Assembly: GCF_947498805.1 (NCBI RefSeq)
Contig: NZ_CANMLT010000002.1
Span: 536,910-600,909, forward strand
Source: an uncultured Tenacibaculum sp.
GTDB lineage: Bacteria > Bacteroidota > Bacteroidia > Flavobacteriales > Flavobacteriaceae
DNA length: 64,000 nt
Reading direction: 5' to 3'
Part shown: in pieces, positions 44,690 to 54,701 of the stretch
Layout: the number at the start of each line of letters is the position of its first letter
Numbering within the stretch: the first letter of the stretch is position 1
The notes under the pieces: generated by a model
Told to the model about the DNA's origin: nothing
The model's input: only the letters and a program-made list of their open reading frames with translations
Databases searched by the model: none
Program-made: the position numbers and the translations under genes

Positions 44690-45850
44690 TTAATTTCTAA
44701 AATCCACTATTAAAGGTGTCTTTGAGGTAGTATTATTTACATATAAATCAGACTCCTTAACTGCGTTAATTGTTAAAGTAATATTGGGTGTTTTTATTTG
44801 AAAAATTGCCTGAAGTTTTTTACGAATTTGGTTTTTATCTATCATTTTACTCGGAGCTTCAACTAACAAAAACTCTATTTCTATAGCGACATCAGACGTA
44901 TTTCTAAGTTGTATTTGATATCGATTTATTTCTTCATACAACCAGTCAAAATCATTTAAAAAATAAGCTTCAGAATCAATAGAAAAAGATTTTGATTCTC
45001 TTGATTTTAAAACTAATACTCTTTTTCCTTCTTCATAAATCAATTTTCCTATATCCCCCATTAAATATCTAAATACCGGAAATCTCTTTCTTAATAGGTT
45101 AGTTACTACTAAGGTTCCATTTCCTTCTTTATCAGGTTTTTCTATTTCAACAACTATATCATCTAAAATTTCATACGATGTTGTTATTTCTGAATATGTT
45201 GACCAGCCCCAAATACCTGTTTCAGCAGAGCCATATAATGAATAGATCTTTTGTGCTCTAAAAACTTTCTTTAAAAGCTCGGCATGGGACTTTAATAAAA
45301 ACTCTCCGGCATACATTAGATTATTTACCTCTAATTCTAAGTTGTTTTCCATAAGGTAATTTGCAAACAACACAAGCTTCGAAGGAGTACCCATTAGTAT
45401 GGTTGCTTTAAATTGTTTTGCTGTATTATAAACCAACTCAAAAGACGATGAAGCTCCTAAAGAAATAGTTGTTGCATCGCATCTTTCTAAAATATCATCT
45501 AAAATTGCTGCAGTTCGATACATTCCTTTATAACTAAATAAGTTTAAGGCAATGGTTTTAGATGAAAACATGCCATATTTTACAAGTTCTTTTGCTAATA
45601 AACTTCGTTGATATAAATTTTCTTTTATATCTACAGGAAAAATAAGTGGCTTGGAAGAAGAACCTCCTGATCTTACCAAGTACACTCCTTTGCTTTCTTT
45701 TTGAAGGCTAAAATTATCTTTTAATACTTTTCGCAATACGTGCTTTTCTAATGGTAACACACTTGATTCTTCTTCATTTTTATAGAATTCTTTAAACAGA
45801 GAAGAGTTTTTAACTAGTGTAAAATGCTGTTTTAGTTTTTCTAATTCCAT
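44690..45850 (-). CDS. PaaK/LuxE-like adenylate-forming enzyme
   Basis: A 386-residue ANL-superfamily enzyme, related to phenylacetate-CoA ligase or LuxE acyl-protein synthetase. Visible: the phosphate loop VYLVRSGGSSSKPLIFP, the acyl-adenylate pocket LYGSAETGIWGW, and FPVFRYLMGDIGKLIYEE (A8-like, with a D in the nucleotide site). The C-terminal lid domain is present (RKKLQAIFQIKTPNITLTI). It activates a carboxylic acid with ATP. No carrier protein or reductase lies nearby, so the acceptor is unknown. Fourth gene of the operon, 10 bases after the glycosyltransferase. Confidence 0.85.
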   Translation of the reverse strand: MELEKLKQHFTLVKNSSLFKEFYKNEEESSVLPLEKHVLRKVLKDNFSLQKESKGVYLVRSGGSSSKPLIFPVDIKENLYQRSLLAKELVKYGMFSSKTIALNLFSYKGMYRTAAILDDILERCDATTISLGASSSFELVYNTAKQFKATILMGTPSKLVLFANYLMENNLELEVNNLMYAGEFLLKSHAELLKKVFRAQKIYSLYGSAETGIWGWSTYSEITTSYEILDDIVVEIEKPDKEGNGTLVVTNLLRKRFPVFRYLMGDIGKLIYEEGKRVLVLKSRESKSFSIDSEAYFLNDFDWLYEEINRYQIQLRNTSDVAIEIEFLLVEAPSKMIDKNQIRKKLQAIFQIKTPNITLTINAVKESDLYVNNTTSKTPLIVDFRN

Positions 45851-45860
45851 TCTTTGTCTT

Positions 45861-46781
45861 TTAAAATTTATGAAGAAAATAATAGTGACATTGTCTAAAG
45901 AATACGCTTCTATAAACCCAAATAAACTTTAGTTTTTGTTGAGACGAATTAAGACTTGCTAAAGCGTGTTTAATCCATCTATATGCTACTACCCCTTTTA
46001 GACGTTTATCATAATAATCTTTACTCTTTTTAAACCTCGTTAACACGGGTGGTACATCAATTTGATTCCATTTAGAATATTTCTTTCTAGATTCACTTCC
46101 AGGTACTTCTCTTATCCTTAAATACTCTCCTATTAATAAGCCAATATTTTTATTCCCTTTATTTATATGGTTTCTCAGTACTCTATACCAATAGTCTATC
46201 CCTTCGTAAAAAATCTTCTTTTCTATAAACTTAATAGTGCTTCCACATTCTCTTTTTATAAGTACGTTACTTCCAACCCCCATATAAAAATTATGAGATG
46301 TAATCGTTCTTAAAGGATTATTTAATAGAAATGTTTCTGAGTCAACCAATGTTAGTTCCTCTTGAATTTTTTGAATGTTAGGATATATTTCTTTACTCGG
46401 AAAGAGTTGTATTCCAACTATTAAAAAATCAATATTATGACGGAGCATCATACCCGAAGCTTTTTCTATGATACCATCTTCATAGATGTCATCTGAATCT
46501 AAAAAACTAACAATATCTCCAGTGGTCTTTGAATATCCAATATTTCTAGTATATCCTATTCCATAATTTTTATCTAACTCTACAATTTCAATTCTAACAT
46601 TTTGAAATCTTGTTGGAGCTGTTTGTATATATGCTCTTACTTTCTCTAAACTACCATCTGTACTCTTATCATCTACAATAATGATTTCATAAGGTAATTG
46701 AGTTTGAATAGCCAAAGAGTGTAAAGTTTCTTGTATATATGGAGCTTTATTATATAGTGGTATTACAACTGAAAACTTCAT
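45861..46781 (-). CDS. Family 2 glycosyltransferase
   Basis: A 306-residue GT-A inverting glycosyltransferase: N-terminus FSVVIPLYNKAPYIQETLHSLAIQT, nucleotide-sugar motif IIIVDDKSTDGS, DxD-like SFLDSDDIYEDG, and a C-terminal basic region. It probably adds a sugar to a small molecule or polymer. It starts 3 bases after the ATP-grasp stop, so it is tightly coupled. Acceptor unknown. Confidence 0.9.
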   Translation of the reverse strand: MKFSVVIPLYNKAPYIQETLHSLAIQTQLPYEIIIVDDKSTDGSLEKVRAYIQTAPTRFQNVRIEIVELDKNYGIGYTRNIGYSKTTGDIVSFLDSDDIYEDGIIEKASGMMLRHNIDFLIVGIQLFPSKEIYPNIQKIQEELTLVDSETFLLNNPLRTITSHNFYMGVGSNVLIKRECGSTIKFIEKKIFYEGIDYWYRVLRNHINKGNKNIGLLIGEYLRIREVPGSESRKKYSKWNQIDVPPVLTRFKKSKDYYDKRLKGVVAYRWIKHALASLNSSQQKLKFIWVYRSVFFRQCHYYFLHKF

Positions 46782-46784
46782 TTA

Positions 46785-48008
46785 TTATCTTTTTACTGCA
46801 CTTGGAAAAATATATGCTCCACTATGTACATTGATCACACTTTCTCCAGAACCTCTATAAATACCTAAACCATACGATTTTTCATTATACGCTAACAACA
46901 TTCCTACCATATGTAGTTCTTGATTTTCAAAAGTATATACTTGCTGATCTACGTATTGTTGTACCATATAATTGCTTCTTTCATTATCTAATATACGGTG
47001 CCATTCTTCTTTTGTAGTTTCATCTTTAACGTACATATCTATTCCTCTTCCTCCACTACTCTTTTTTAAGATCCAATTGTCATTAGTCGTTTTTAAGGTA
47101 TTGATTAAGTTTTCATCTATTAAAGGATACGATGGAATTAAAAACTTTTTTAAAAAGGTATAGTCTTCAGTACTAATAAAGCTTTTCATTACTTCTGCAT
47201 CATATAACACAGATAAAATTCGCTTATCATGAACCAAAATAATTGTTCGTATATCATTAATACATTTTTCAGACCTAATTAAATGTTTTAATACTTCAGC
47301 ATCTATATCCTTGAGCTCTTCTCTGTCCATTTCAAGAATAAATTGTGTTGCTCGATTCTCACCAACCATCAATTTTTCGGTTATTACATAAAAATCATTA
47401 GGAGAAACATCCTTAATTTTATATCCGAGTTTATTTAGCTCATCAAAAAACAAATAGGCTTCTGTTCCCTTTTCTTTATTATGTACATAATAGATTAGTT
47501 CATTTTTATGAAAACTATTCGCTATTTCTTTGATTAAATTAGTTTGATGCGATATAGGTTTACATTTAGAATATAATGCATATACTTCTTGAAGTATTTC
47601 ATTCATATAATAGCTTATCATCCATCCGTTTATAGGGTATCTACAACCTATTTCACATATTTTTGGTCGTCCTTGTTTATCAAATAGAATATCTGGCCTA
47701 TACATTCCTACTTCATAAGGTATAGATACTCCTAATTTCAAAATATTTTCTAATTCTTCATCTAAATCAAATAGTTGTTGTATTCTTTCATTTTCGAAAT
47801 AATTCAACACTATTTTTTTTAAAACTGTATTAAGAATCTTGATTAATCTTTGAAACTCTATTAATAAATCATCGTTAACAAGAAAAGGAACTCTTTTAAA
47901 TAAACTAAAATCATGAGAAAGACCCTTATAGTATTTCTCTAACAGTAACTTATAGTTAGTATCTAAGAGTTTCTTTTCTGTTGTATCTAAAAAATCAGTA
48001 GCAATCAT
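46785..48008 (-). CDS. Circularly permuted ATP-grasp ligase (glutathionylspermidine synthase-like)
   Basis: A 407-residue protein with permuted ATP-grasp motifs: YRPDILFDKQGRPKICEIGCRYPINGWM before, and NDNWILKKSSGGRGIDMYVKDE with YMVQQYVDQQVYT after. The family joins amines and carboxylates by ATP (for example the glutathionylspermidine synthetase group). It is longer at the N-terminus (~100 helical residues). It is separated by 10 bases from the oxidase-like gene upstream. Substrate unknown; amide-bond formation is inferred. Confidence 0.8.
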   Translation of the reverse strand: MIATDFLDTTEKKLLDTNYKLLLEKYYKGLSHDFSLFKRVPFLVNDDLLIEFQRLIKILNTVLKKIVLNYFENERIQQLFDLDEELENILKLGVSIPYEVGMYRPDILFDKQGRPKICEIGCRYPINGWMISYYMNEILQEVYALYSKCKPISHQTNLIKEIANSFHKNELIYYVHNKEKGTEAYLFFDELNKLGYKIKDVSPNDFYVITEKLMVGENRATQFILEMDREELKDIDAEVLKHLIRSEKCINDIRTIILVHDKRILSVLYDAEVMKSFISTEDYTFLKKFLIPSYPLIDENLINTLKTTNDNWILKKSSGGRGIDMYVKDETTKEEWHRILDNERSNYMVQQYVDQQVYTFENQELHMVGMLLAYNEKSYGLGIYRGSGESVINVHSGAYIFPSAVKR

Positions 48009-48018
48009 ACTCTAATTT

Positions 48019-48834
48019 TTAATAGGTATACTCTTTTGAAAGCTCTCTTTTTAATACCCCCATTACCTCTGATTTTAAGCGTAAATAATCATCTACAATC
48101 TCTTTCAAATCATATTCTTTAATATCTATATTAAATGCTTTAGCATATGAGTTCACAGCATCAACAGCATGGAAAAAATGATCTTTTTCTGTAGGACCAC
48201 AATGCACTCTAATCCAAGCTAATGATTTATCGATTTCAGATTCCGTTAAACGTCCTTCTTCTTTTAGCCAATTCTCGAATAATGGAATTATAAACTCTAC
48301 TTCACCATGGGTATAAATCTCATGAACTAAAGTGGTTAATAGACCAATCATGATATCTCTATTTCGTAAAGAGTTCTTATCCTTCCAAGCTTTAAAGTCG
48401 ACTGCCTCTTGTGTTAAATATTCGTGGGATAACCAAGAATCATCTTCTGCAATGCTTGTAGCCATATTATAAAATAACTTAGAGTGTAGTATTCTTCCAA
48501 CAACAGCTAAATCTTCATCTACAATCCTGTTTAAACTTGATACTGCTCTAAACAAATCGTATTCACTATTTACTTCCTTTTTTTTATGAATAATCATAGT
48601 CATACGATTACTTAATCCTGCTACAGTCATGGCGCTATTATTCGTCTGACTCCAGCTTTTAAAGAAAGTATTCAAAATTTCCTTTGATTGCTTTTGAGAG
48701 GTAAATTCTCTAAAAGACTCTTCTATCACTGAAAATTGTTCTTCTTGTTGCGGAAAATACGTTTGCAACTGTGTTTTTAAGTGTGAATTCTCCATTTGAT
48801 CTATTACCGGAGAAATAATTGAAATTAAATTCAT
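48019..48834 (-). CDS. Possible heme-oxygenase-like diiron oxidase
   Basis: A 271-residue all-helical protein of the TENA/heme-oxygenase-like shape. His/acid residues that could be diiron ligands include E107, H117, H171, E172, H211, E216, H219 and H222, in LVHEIYTHGEVEFIIP and HCGPTEKDHFFHAVDAV, similar to the H/E clusters of HDO (CADD, UndA, SznF-like) enzymes. The exact ligand assignment cannot be fixed by eye. HDOs do unusual oxidations on amino acids or fatty acids. First gene of the operon, with an inverted repeat just before its start. Confidence 0.6.
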   Translation of the reverse strand: MNLISIISPVIDQMENSHLKTQLQTYFPQQEEQFSVIEESFREFTSQKQSKEILNTFFKSWSQTNNSAMTVAGLSNRMTMIIHKKKEVNSEYDLFRAVSSLNRIVDEDLAVVGRILHSKLFYNMATSIAEDDSWLSHEYLTQEAVDFKAWKDKNSLRNRDIMIGLLTTLVHEIYTHGEVEFIIPLFENWLKEEGRLTESEIDKSLAWIRVHCGPTEKDHFFHAVDAVNSYAKAFNIDIKEYDLKEIVDDYLRLKSEVMGVLKRELSKEYTY

Positions 48835-48837
48835 AAT

Positions 48838-48906
48838 ACATAAGTTTTGGTTGGTTAATCTATTACTACCACTAGTTTAAGATTTAAAACTTATGTTTTA
48901 GCTCAG
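48838..48906. promoter_or_regulatory. 11-bp inverted repeat upstream of the biosynthetic operon
   Basis: ACATAAGTTTT at 48838-48848 and AAAACTTATGT at 48896-48906 are perfect inverted repeats around a 47-base interval, ending 4 bases from the first start codon (48834) on the minus strand. Could be an operator or a leader RNA stem. Confidence 0.4.
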
Positions 48907-48971
48907 AAAAGTAACAGGCGTTAAATAATTGGGCATAAATGACATATAATGTACACCTTAAAATTTCAGAG

Positions 48972-48979
48972 CAAATTTA
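48972..48979 (-). promoter_or_regulatory. Possible -7 element of the biosynthetic operon
   Basis: On the minus strand TAAATTTG matches TAnnTTTG; a TTTG upstream is too close (13 bases) for a normal -33 box. It lies ~140 bases before the first start codon and would place the inverted repeat inside the leader. Confidence 0.3.
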
Positions 48980-49062
48980 ATTTTTGTTCTTTCAAATCTG
49001 CGCATCACATTAATTAAGAGATTACTTCAAGAATAAGATCTCTTACAATGACTTATAAAAAC

Positions 49063-49098
49063 AAAAACTACTTTACAATTTAATGCAAAGTAGTTTTT
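49063..49098 (-). terminator. Terminator of the alpha-2-macroglobulin gene
   Basis: AAAAACTACTTT and AAAGTAGTTTTT pair perfectly (12 bp) around a 12-base loop, 24 bases past the stop at 49122. It separates this gene from the downstream operon. Confidence 0.85.
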
Positions 49099-49121
49099 AT
49101 ATGTCCTTATAAATTAAATTT

Positions 49122-52100
49122 TTATTTCACCACGTTCACCCATCTTCCTTTGTTTCTAGAAATATAGTCGTTATCATACATAGCTTCAACCTGAATTCCT
49201 GGTAAATAGTATGTTCCTAAATAAGATGCATTTAACAATACTCTAAATGTTTTTGTTTCATAAGCCTTCAATGTAAAATAGTTACTAATACTAGCATCTC
49301 TTATATCTGTATAATCGACATTAGAAGAAGTTGTGCTATTTCCGAAATCGGTAAAGCGAGTATTCACTATTTCCCAACCAGATGGAATGTATTGCGTCAA
49401 TGCTACGTTTTCTACTTTTCTATTGGTTGTATTTCTAACCGTAACTTCTGCAATAAAATTACTTCCCTGAGTTAACTTGTCTGGTTCAATTTGAGTTCCT
49501 TCTTTGGTTTTATAAAGTACTTTTGATTCTAAATTTTTCTGAAAAGCTTTCTCTTCTCCTACTGGTAAAATTCCTTTGTTTAAAACTCTAACATACAATA
49601 CTCCTCTTCCTTTATTGTTCAGCTTAACTACATTTTCTTTTTTAAGTTGAACCATGTCTTTAACATACAAAGATTTTGAAGTATTCACATTATTGTTTTC
49701 TCCATTAAAAGCATAGGTTGCTTCAATTCCACTATTTTCTCCGTTTCTTAAAGCATATTGACTTATGGCTAACAAACTATAGGCCGTTGTTTGCGTACTC
49801 ATCCATTGATTTCCAGAAAGACTTTCTGATATTTCTTTAGCTAGCTTAATAGCTTTTGTATCATCATTTAACAAGGTATAAGTTTCTAAAGCCATGGCTT
49901 TATTTCTTGTTTCAGAACCATAGTTATAATAATTAGTACGTCTGTAAGATTCTGAAGTAAGTGATCTTAAAATTGACTTTGCTACTGATTCTTTTCCTAT
50001 TAAAGCATAAGCTGCTGCCAATCGCATTTTGGCTTCGTTAGAAATCCCATTAGTTTCTCTTAAACGGTTCATCGATGCTAAATCAGGACTGTTTGCTAAA
50101 CTCAGTGTATACAATCTATAAGCCTGTGATAAAGCATTGTTATAATAAGAATTTCCATTTCTCCAATTTCGAGCTTGTTGCTTTTGATAACCAATCCATT
50201 TAGATCTAAATCCAATTGGTAATGCATATCCCTTTTTAGCTGCTTCTATCATAAAATGTCCAGCATATGAGGTTCCCCAACTATTTGCAGACCTCGATCC
50301 TTGCCAATAAGACAACCCTCCATTAGATAATTGAAAATCTGATAATCGCTGAATGGTTGCTTTGATATTTCTTTCTATCGATTGTTTTTTCTCATCTGAT
50401 AACTCAAAAATCTCTGTTAAATATACCTGTGGAAATGCACTTGAAGTAGTTTGTTCAACACATCCATGTGGGTATTGAATTAAGTATCCCAATCGTTTTG
50501 TAAAATTCATAGGAGGTAATGTTGACAGCTCAATACTAGCACCATTTGTTCCTTCGGTACCAAATGTTGCAAAACTTATTTCACTTTGCTCATTTGCTTT
50601 CAATACCATGTCTTTTACTTCTGTAGTAACAGGATTTGGATTTAACACATCAATCTCTACTTCATAAGTAGCTTTCTCTCTTCCTGAACTCGCTTCTACT
50701 TTAACCTTTCCTATTCCTTTAAAGTCATTTACCTTTAATGTAAAATAAGCCATTTTCTCATCAGGTTGGGTAAAATTGATTGTTTTAGTTTTATCTCCTA
50801 CAATCGTATACGACTCATTTGATGCTACCGTTACTTTTACATTTTTAATAGATGGTTTCATTGCAAATACAGTAACCGGTAAGGTAACGGTTTCTTGTGG
50901 TGTTATCTTTCTTGGTAAAGATGCTAAGACCATCACTGGTTTACGAACAAAAGCTGTTTTTTCATCGCTTCCATATGCTTCTTTCTTGATATCCGTTGCT
51001 ACCACCATAGCTCTTACAGACCCCACATATTTTGGAATTTTAATTTCATGCTTCTCAGTAGCTCCTTTCTTTAATTCAAAAGGTCCTAAGTAGGTTACCA
51101 TTGGCTTAAAACGATTTGCTTTTCTGTTTTTACTTCCTGCCTCAGCTTCATCTCCTCCAATACTTAAAATCTGATTTACTTTACCTCCATACGCACCAAT
51201 AACATCATCAAAAACATCCCATGTTTTTACTCCTAAGGACTGACGCGCATAAAAGGTGCTCCAAGGGTTTGGAGTTTTAAATCTAGTTAAATCTAACAAA
51301 CCTTCATCTACTACAGCAATGGTATATGTCATTGGCTTTCCATCCTTCTCTTTTACACTAATCGTTGCTGTTGATTCTGGTCTTATCTCTTCCGCTAGAC
51401 TTATTTCTGGTGCTAATTTCGTTGCGGGATCATTTACAAGCATAGGAATTGAACCATACATTCTTATAGGTAAATCATTTACTGTTTGTGCATGCTTTTG
51501 TAATAATGAAATGTTTACAAATACATTTGGTGTGTAGCTTGGTAATACAGGAAAAGAGAATTCTGTTTGCTTTGCCTGTGTTTCTACCCAAAAATGGCTC
51601 AATACTTCTGTACCATTTTCTATCGTAACTAATGCACGCCCACCTTCAGAACTAGGAAATTTAACTGTTGCTGTTTCATTTACTTGATAACTCTCCTTAT
51701 CTGTTGTAAAAACTAACATGGTTGCATTTGTTTTATCTTGACTTCCTTTCTTTCTTCCATACCAAGATGGCCAATCAAAATAAACTACTGAAGAAGTTAC
51801 ATGCTTACTTTTCTTATCTGTTACTTTAATTAAGTAACGTCCCCAATCATTCTCATCAATTTTTAAATCGAAGCTTCCTTTTCCATTTGCATTTGTGCTA
51901 ACTTTAAGTGTTTTGTAAGATTGATGGTAACGCGTTCCGTCATAACTTGATAACCCGTTATCTGATGCACTCCACCACCATCTCCAAGATAGTTTATATA
52001 CTTTTACGTCTAAGCTATTAGTTATGGCTTTTCCGTTTTCATTAACAGTAGCTACATTGAAAGTATATTTTTCATCTGTAAACAAATAATTCTTTGATTG

Positions 52101-54638
52101 CGTTTCTTCTGCATTCAATAATCCTACATAACTTGTATAAGGTGATACCTTTTTTGAAAAAACATCTGTGCTAAAATCTCCTCCATTTTCATATACTTTC
52201 GTAATAAAACTAGCTTTTAACATCCCAGGAGCCTTAGTTGATAATGTTGGTCTTACTGAAAAATTAGTTGTTCCTTCATTATTCAATTTTCCATCTAGAA
52301 CTGAAAATTCCTCTGTTCCAAAACGTCTAGTTACATCATCAAAATTGTAATTATTAAACTTAGGAAAAGTTGTTTTTGTTTGTGTAAACTTCCCTTTGAT
52401 ATCTAATTTTAAATTTCGAGCAATAGCTCCATGCAACCATTTTACTTCAACATCTCCTGCAATAGGTTCTTTCGCTTTGAAATAATCTGGTTTAGCATCA
52501 AATTTTATTTTTAAACGATTTGGTTTTATCGTTTCTATCTTTAATGTCTTATTAAAAACAGCTCCACCAACACTTACCTTTAACTTCCAATTTCCAGTAA
52601 TTGCTTCTGAATTGGTTTTTGGACTATACCCATATACATTTGTAGTATTTTTAAACAATACCTTTCGCTCTACAATTTTCCCTTGTGGATTGCTTAACTC
52701 AAATTTTATTGGATGATTTTCTGGTAACGGATTTGCATTATCATTCAAAACAAATGTGAGGTACAATTGATCTCCTGGTCTCCATACACCTCTTTCCCCA
52801 TAAATATATCCTTTAATTCCTTTTTGAAGTTTGGTTCCAGATACATCAAATTTACTCATTGACAATGCATTTCCATCATTGAGTTTGATATACGTAGTGT
52901 TATTGTTCTTACTTACCACAGCAAAAAAGGCATTCGTAACATCATCAAAAGTCGCAATCCCTTCTTTATCTGATTTTGTATTTACAATAGGTTGTTTTTG
53001 TAAATTATATAAGGTTACATTGGCTCCATCTACAGGTGTAGCTGTCAACAAGTTCGTAACCGCAATAAAGGTTTTATTGTTATTTCCTTTTTTTATAATA
53101 GCTCCCAAATTGGTCGCTAAAATATTGGTGCTTTTATCTTTATTGTAATAGTAAGAAGTAGTGCATGGATTTTCTCTATCACGCCAATTGTAACTATAGT
53201 AATCATCATTATAATAATTCGGATTATTATATGCTTCTTCTTTGATTTCTTTCTTTCCGTATACGATAGTCGCAGTATTACTTGCTCCATCACATGAATA
53301 ATTAGAATACTCTTTATGAAACCCTAATTCTACTCGATACATAGCTCCATCTTCTACAGAAATAATATCAGCTAAATCAAAAGCAAATGCATTTTCCTTG
53401 TCCAGATTCAGTCCTTGATTCGATAAATCAACAGTATACTTTGCTATGGGCCTTCCTACGTAACGTAAATTACCTTGATTACCCAAGTTATTATACTGTA
53501 AAAATTGCAATACGTTATCTTTATAAACCTTATAAATAGTAGCATCTACAGCTCTAAGATTTACTGCTTTAAAATTGATTTTTAAGTTTTCTGAATTTGG
53601 TAAAATTGTACCACTTTTAATAAAACTAACTTCTGGCTTTATTTGTTCAAAGTGCAAGGTTTTTGTGAAGCCATTTTTTAAACTATATCCACTAACATTT
53701 TTAATTCCTTTAAAAACTTCGATATCTACTTTATTCTTAAAAGAAGCTGTAGGATAAATGGTAACTATATTATTGTTTACTTTATACGTAAACCTTCTTC
53801 TTTGTGTATTAGAAAACTGAATTAACCCTTTCAAATCTTGCGATTTTTGGATAGGATCTGAAAAACTTATTTCAATATGTTGTTTATCCGTATCAAGAAC
53901 TTCTACATTTAATACTTTAAAATTATTTTTCCCTGTTATAGTTATTTCTCGATCTCCCTTTGAATTTGATCCAATTACGTTACCATTCCATAAAACATGT
54001 AAAGAAGTATCCTCTATTTTTCTTTCTAAGCTATCTATTTTAAAATATACTTTTGATACATACTTTTCGTTGGTATCAAAGTTTATTGCCTTCACTTTTC
54101 CTTGATATTTTGCACTTAAAATGTCTGAAAGTAAACTACTTTCTACAACATCGCTTGTCGTTAAACTTCCTTCTACATAATATAAGTCTTTAGAATACAC
54201 TTTTGGTGATTCTAAGGATACATTAAATAATAATTCTTTTGTTTTTAGCTTTACCGTTAAGTTTTTTAAATCACTTTCCACATCGTCATACAACTTTGAC
54301 AAATGCAATGTTACCGTATATTCCTTATTGTTCTCAAGTTTATTTTGAGGTACAAAACTTAGCATATTGTCTTTCAAAACAACTTCTCCTGCTACTTTTG
54401 GAGAAACGGAAATAACATCATCTTTAATCTCTGTTACTTTCGGACTCTTTTTTAAAAGAAACTGTAAGTTTGCCGTTGTAGAAATTAGCTTTTCAGGATA
54501 TACACTTATATACTCACTAAAGGCATTGATATTACTTTCTACTTTAGAATCTTTTTTACAAGAAACGGTTAATAAAATGATTAATACACTGAGAAATTTA
54601 ATATTTCTTGATAGTTGCTGTGGAAGATTTACTTTCAT
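49122..54638 (-). CDS. Bacterial alpha-2-macroglobulin lipoprotein
   Basis: An 1838-residue lipoprotein (lipobox LTVSC) of the YfhM-like macroglobulin family, thought to trap invading proteases in the periplasm. Multiple MG beta-domains fill ~40-1300, including the GVRG-like block GYIYGERGVWRPGDQLYLTFVLND. The thioester motif CVEQ is present (C1393, in YPHGCVEQTTSSAFPQVYL) within a thioester domain (~1370-1650), so it belongs to the thioester-bearing class. It works with PBP1C in E. coli, where the genes adjoin. Length is slightly over the E. coli protein (1653). Confidence 0.94.
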   Translation of the reverse strand: MKVNLPQQLSRNIKFLSVLIILLTVSCKKDSKVESNINAFSEYISVYPEKLISTTANLQFLLKKSPKVTEIKDDVISVSPKVAGEVVLKDNMLSFVPQNKLENNKEYTVTLHLSKLYDDVESDLKNLTVKLKTKELLFNVSLESPKVYSKDLYYVEGSLTTSDVVESSLLSDILSAKYQGKVKAINFDTNEKYVSKVYFKIDSLERKIEDTSLHVLWNGNVIGSNSKGDREITITGKNNFKVLNVEVLDTDKQHIEISFSDPIQKSQDLKGLIQFSNTQRRRFTYKVNNNIVTIYPTASFKNKVDIEVFKGIKNVSGYSLKNGFTKTLHFEQIKPEVSFIKSGTILPNSENLKINFKAVNLRAVDATIYKVYKDNVLQFLQYNNLGNQGNLRYVGRPIAKYTVDLSNQGLNLDKENAFAFDLADIISVEDGAMYRVELGFHKEYSNYSCDGASNTATIVYGKKEIKEEAYNNPNYYNDDYYSYNWRDRENPCTTSYYYNKDKSTNILATNLGAIIKKGNNNKTFIAVTNLLTATPVDGANVTLYNLQKQPIVNTKSDKEGIATFDDVTNAFFAVVSKNNNTTYIKLNDGNALSMSKFDVSGTKLQKGIKGYIYGERGVWRPGDQLYLTFVLNDNANPLPENHPIKFELSNPQGKIVERKVLFKNTTNVYGYSPKTNSEAITGNWKLKVSVGGAVFNKTLKIETIKPNRLKIKFDAKPDYFKAKEPIAGDVEVKWLHGAIARNLKLDIKGKFTQTKTTFPKFNNYNFDDVTRRFGTEEFSVLDGKLNNEGTTNFSVRPTLSTKAPGMLKASFITKVYENGGDFSTDVFSKKVSPYTSYVGLLNAEETQSKNYLFTDEKYTFNVATVNENGKAITNSLDVKVYKLSWRWWWSASDNGLSSYDGTRYHQSYKTLKVSTNANGKGSFDLKIDENDWGRYLIKVTDKKSKHVTSSVVYFDWPSWYGRKKGSQDKTNATMLVFTTDKESYQVNETATVKFPSSEGGRALVTIENGTEVLSHFWVETQAKQTEFSFPVLPSYTPNVFVNISLLQKHAQTVNDLPIRMYGSIPMLVNDPATKLAPEISLAEEIRPESTATISVKEKDGKPMTYTIAVVDEGLLDLTRFKTPNPWSTFYARQSLGVKTWDVFDDVIGAYGGKVNQILSIGGDEAEAGSKNRKANRFKPMVTYLGPFELKKGATEKHEIKIPKYVGSVRAMVVATDIKKEAYGSDEKTAFVRKPVMVLASLPRKITPQETVTLPVTVFAMKPSIKNVKVTVASNESYTIVGDKTKTINFTQPDEKMAYFTLKVNDFKGIGKVKVEASSGREKATYEVEIDVLNPNPVTTEVKDMVLKANEQSEISFATFGTEGTNGASIELSTLPPMNFTKRLGYLIQYPHGCVEQTTSSAFPQVYLTEIFELSDEKKQSIERNIKATIQRLSDFQLSNGGLSYWQGSRSANSWGTSYAGHFMIEAAKKGYALPIGFRSKWIGYQKQQARNWRNGNSYYNNALSQAYRLYTLSLANSPDLASMNRLRETNGISNEAKMRLAAAYALIGKESVAKSILRSLTSESYRRTNYYNYGSETRNKAMALETYTLLNDDTKAIKLAKEISESLSGNQWMSTQTTAYSLLAISQYALRNGENSGIEATYAFNGENNNVNTSKSLYVKDMVQLKKENVVKLNNKGRGVLYVRVLNKGILPVGEEKAFQKNLESKVLYKTKEGTQIEPDKLTQGSNFIAEVTVRNTTNRKVENVALTQYIPSGWEIVNTRFTDFGNSTTSSNVDYTDIRDASISNYFTLKAYETKTFRVLLNASYLGTYYLPGIQVEAMYDNDYISRNKGRWVNVVK

Positions 54639-54701
54639 TCTAGTACTGTTTTTGATAGCTTTTTAATTGAATACTAAAGTTACTGAAAATGTAGCTATCT
54701 A

